Shown: positions 19,743-20,636 of the stretch, piece after piece
Layout: the number at the start of each line of letters is the position of its first letter
How positions within the stretch are numbered: position 1 is the stretch's first letter
Notes under the pieces: generated by a model
Seen by the model: the letters and a program-made list of their open reading frames with translations, nothing else
What the model was told of the DNA's origin: nothing
The model's database searches: none
Program-made: the position numbers and the translations under genes
IMG/VR virus record: IMGVR_UViG_3300043419_000378
Coordinates: 1 to 20,636 of that record
DNA length: 20,636 nucleotides
Direction: 5' to 3' (one strand)
From: a virus

Positions 19743-20636
19743 ATGGGCTTTTTATCCTCCATGCTCCCAACAATCGCTGGTGCTGGCCTTATGGCTGCAT
19801 CGGGCGGTACCATTAATCCAATGACCGCTGGCTTGATTATGGGCGGTCTCCAAACTGCACGTACCGGTAGCCTCAACAAAGGTTTGATGGCTGGCCTCGG
19901 TGCTTATGGTGGCGCTGGTTTGGCGAGTGGTTTGGCTGGTGCCGGTGCTTCCGCGATGAATACATCCGCTACACAGGCGGCGCAAGCAGCGAACCCTGAA
20001 TTGATGGCAAGCGAAATTGGGCGTGAGATGGGCCAAGCTGGGTTTACTCAACCATCAATCGCCGCCAATATGAACCCCGCAACCGCGACTATGACGGAGA
20101 AAATGGGTTTAGGCGCGGCTAACTTAGGTACAAAAGCTGGGATGTCTACTTTTGCAAACCAAATGGGTGGCGCTCCCGGAGTATTGAAAGCAGGTCTCGC
20201 TGCTACTGCCCCCGCAACGATGGGCGAGCAGAACCAACCTCAGATGCCTGTCGGTGACAGCACAATGCCCCAGCGTTTGAAATATGACCGAGGTACCGCA
20301 ACACCTTTCCCTATGCCCGATGTGCCCGGTTACGACAACTTGGGTCAGGACTTTGGCCGCCAACGCAGCTATTTCCCAAATGCTGGGTACCAACAGATTA
20401 CTCCCGAAGAAGCCAAGTCAATCCGTGGTTATGCCGCAGGTGGCTATATGAGCGGCGGTCCAGTTGAGGCCATGTCTCAAGCTAACGCTGTGGGCCAGAA
20501 CACCGGATACCCCCAAGCTGACATTACTGGCCATGCGTACGCAACACCATGGCAAACACCTGTGAGCCAAAACGTAGTGGCTGGCACTGCCGACACCGGT
20601 GTGAACCGCATGACTGGCCAGATGTTGGCCGAAGGA
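19743..20636 (+). CDS. Gly/Ala-rich virion or ejection-type protein (partial)
   Basis: This open frame starts at the ATG at 19743, with GAGG nine bases or so upstream, and runs without a stop for 298 codons to the window end, so the C-terminus is missing. The first 80 residues are Gly/Ala/Leu/Met-rich with repeated GL and GAG steps (PTIAGAGLMAASGG, GLMAGLGAYGGAGLASGLAG), as seen in membrane-active or internal ejection proteins. Later residues include a Met/Asn/Gln-rich stretch and RGYAAGGYMSGGPVEAMSQA (about residues 230-249), a Gly-rich turn resembling the KGG motifs of the basic proteins upstream. A role in DNA ejection or tail interior is inferred. The exact family is not recognised. Confidence 0.78.
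   Translation, partial: MGFLSSMLPTIAGAGLMAASGGTINPMTAGLIMGGLQTARTGSLNKGLMAGLGAYGGAGLASGLAGAGASAMNTSATQAAQAANPELMASEIGREMGQAGFTQPSIAANMNPATATMTEKMGLGAANLGTKAGMSTFANQMGGAPGVLKAGLAATAPATMGEQNQPQMPVGDSTMPQRLKYDRGTATPFPMPDVPGYDNLGQDFGRQRSYFPNAGYQQITPEEAKSIRGYAAGGYMSGGPVEAMSQANAVGQNTGYPQADITGHAYATPWQTPVSQNVVAGTADTGVNRMTGQMLAEG

Overview
The window is part of a tailed double-stranded DNA phage genome (Caudoviricetes). It covers the late structural and lysis region, and the virion type suggested is short-tailed (podovirus-like). The evidence is a run of tightly packed genes, all on the + strand, that encode recognisable virion parts: two adaptor-like proteins, a large nozzle-like tail protein, several tail-fibre proteins (two with C-terminal intramolecular chaperone domains), a tail-fibre-assembly-type protein, a holin candidate and a GH19 endolysin. 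Several small proteins belong to families I remember from uncultured aquatic phages. The host cannot be told from the sequence; an aquatic Gram-negative bacterium is only a guess. No integrase, repressor, tRNA, rRNA or CRISPR array is visible.

Layout. Positions 1-152 hold a strong rho-independent terminator (15-47), which presumably ends an upstream head-gene unit, followed by a leader with two dyad symmetries. Positions 153-1404 carry two small beta-rich, probably virion-associated proteins and a GT-A type glycosyltransferase. Positions 1397-5641 are a bank of small, very basic, Lys/Gly-rich proteins surrounding the first adaptor-like gene (3646-4578). Three of them end in nearly the same C-terminal tail (consensus KGG...RADGxxxKGKTRG[KR][MI][VL]) and others carry variants. 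Positions 5643-6362 are a free-standing GIY-YIG homing endonuclease inserted at the very start of the second adaptor gene, which now has no ATG and seems to begin at an ATT codon behind a good Shine-Dalgarno sequence.

Positions 7094-14745 are the tail and fibre module. It has two beta-structured virion proteins, a tiny SH3-like protein, a short fibre protein, two consecutive fibres with S74 endosialidase-type chaperone domains, small accessory proteins, a protein built almost wholly from 20-residue and 11-residue repeats, another fibre with LGTPxSG repeats, and a tail-assembly-chaperone-like protein. Positions 14749-16804 are the lysis region: two membrane and coiled-coil proteins, a two-TM holin candidate and a GH19 muralytic enzyme. 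Positions 16821-19055 encode the nozzle-like protein, 19055-19708 a probable C1q/TNF-like jelly-roll fibre, and a Gly/Ala-rich virion or ejection-type protein runs off the end.

Genes mostly overlap through TAATG or ATGA junctions, so the block probably behaves as one translationally coupled late transcript. The points most worth a second look are the shared C-terminal tail on unrelated small basic proteins, the homing-gene insertion that displaced a start codon, and an in-frame internal start with a perfect Shine-Dalgarno sequence at 2110.
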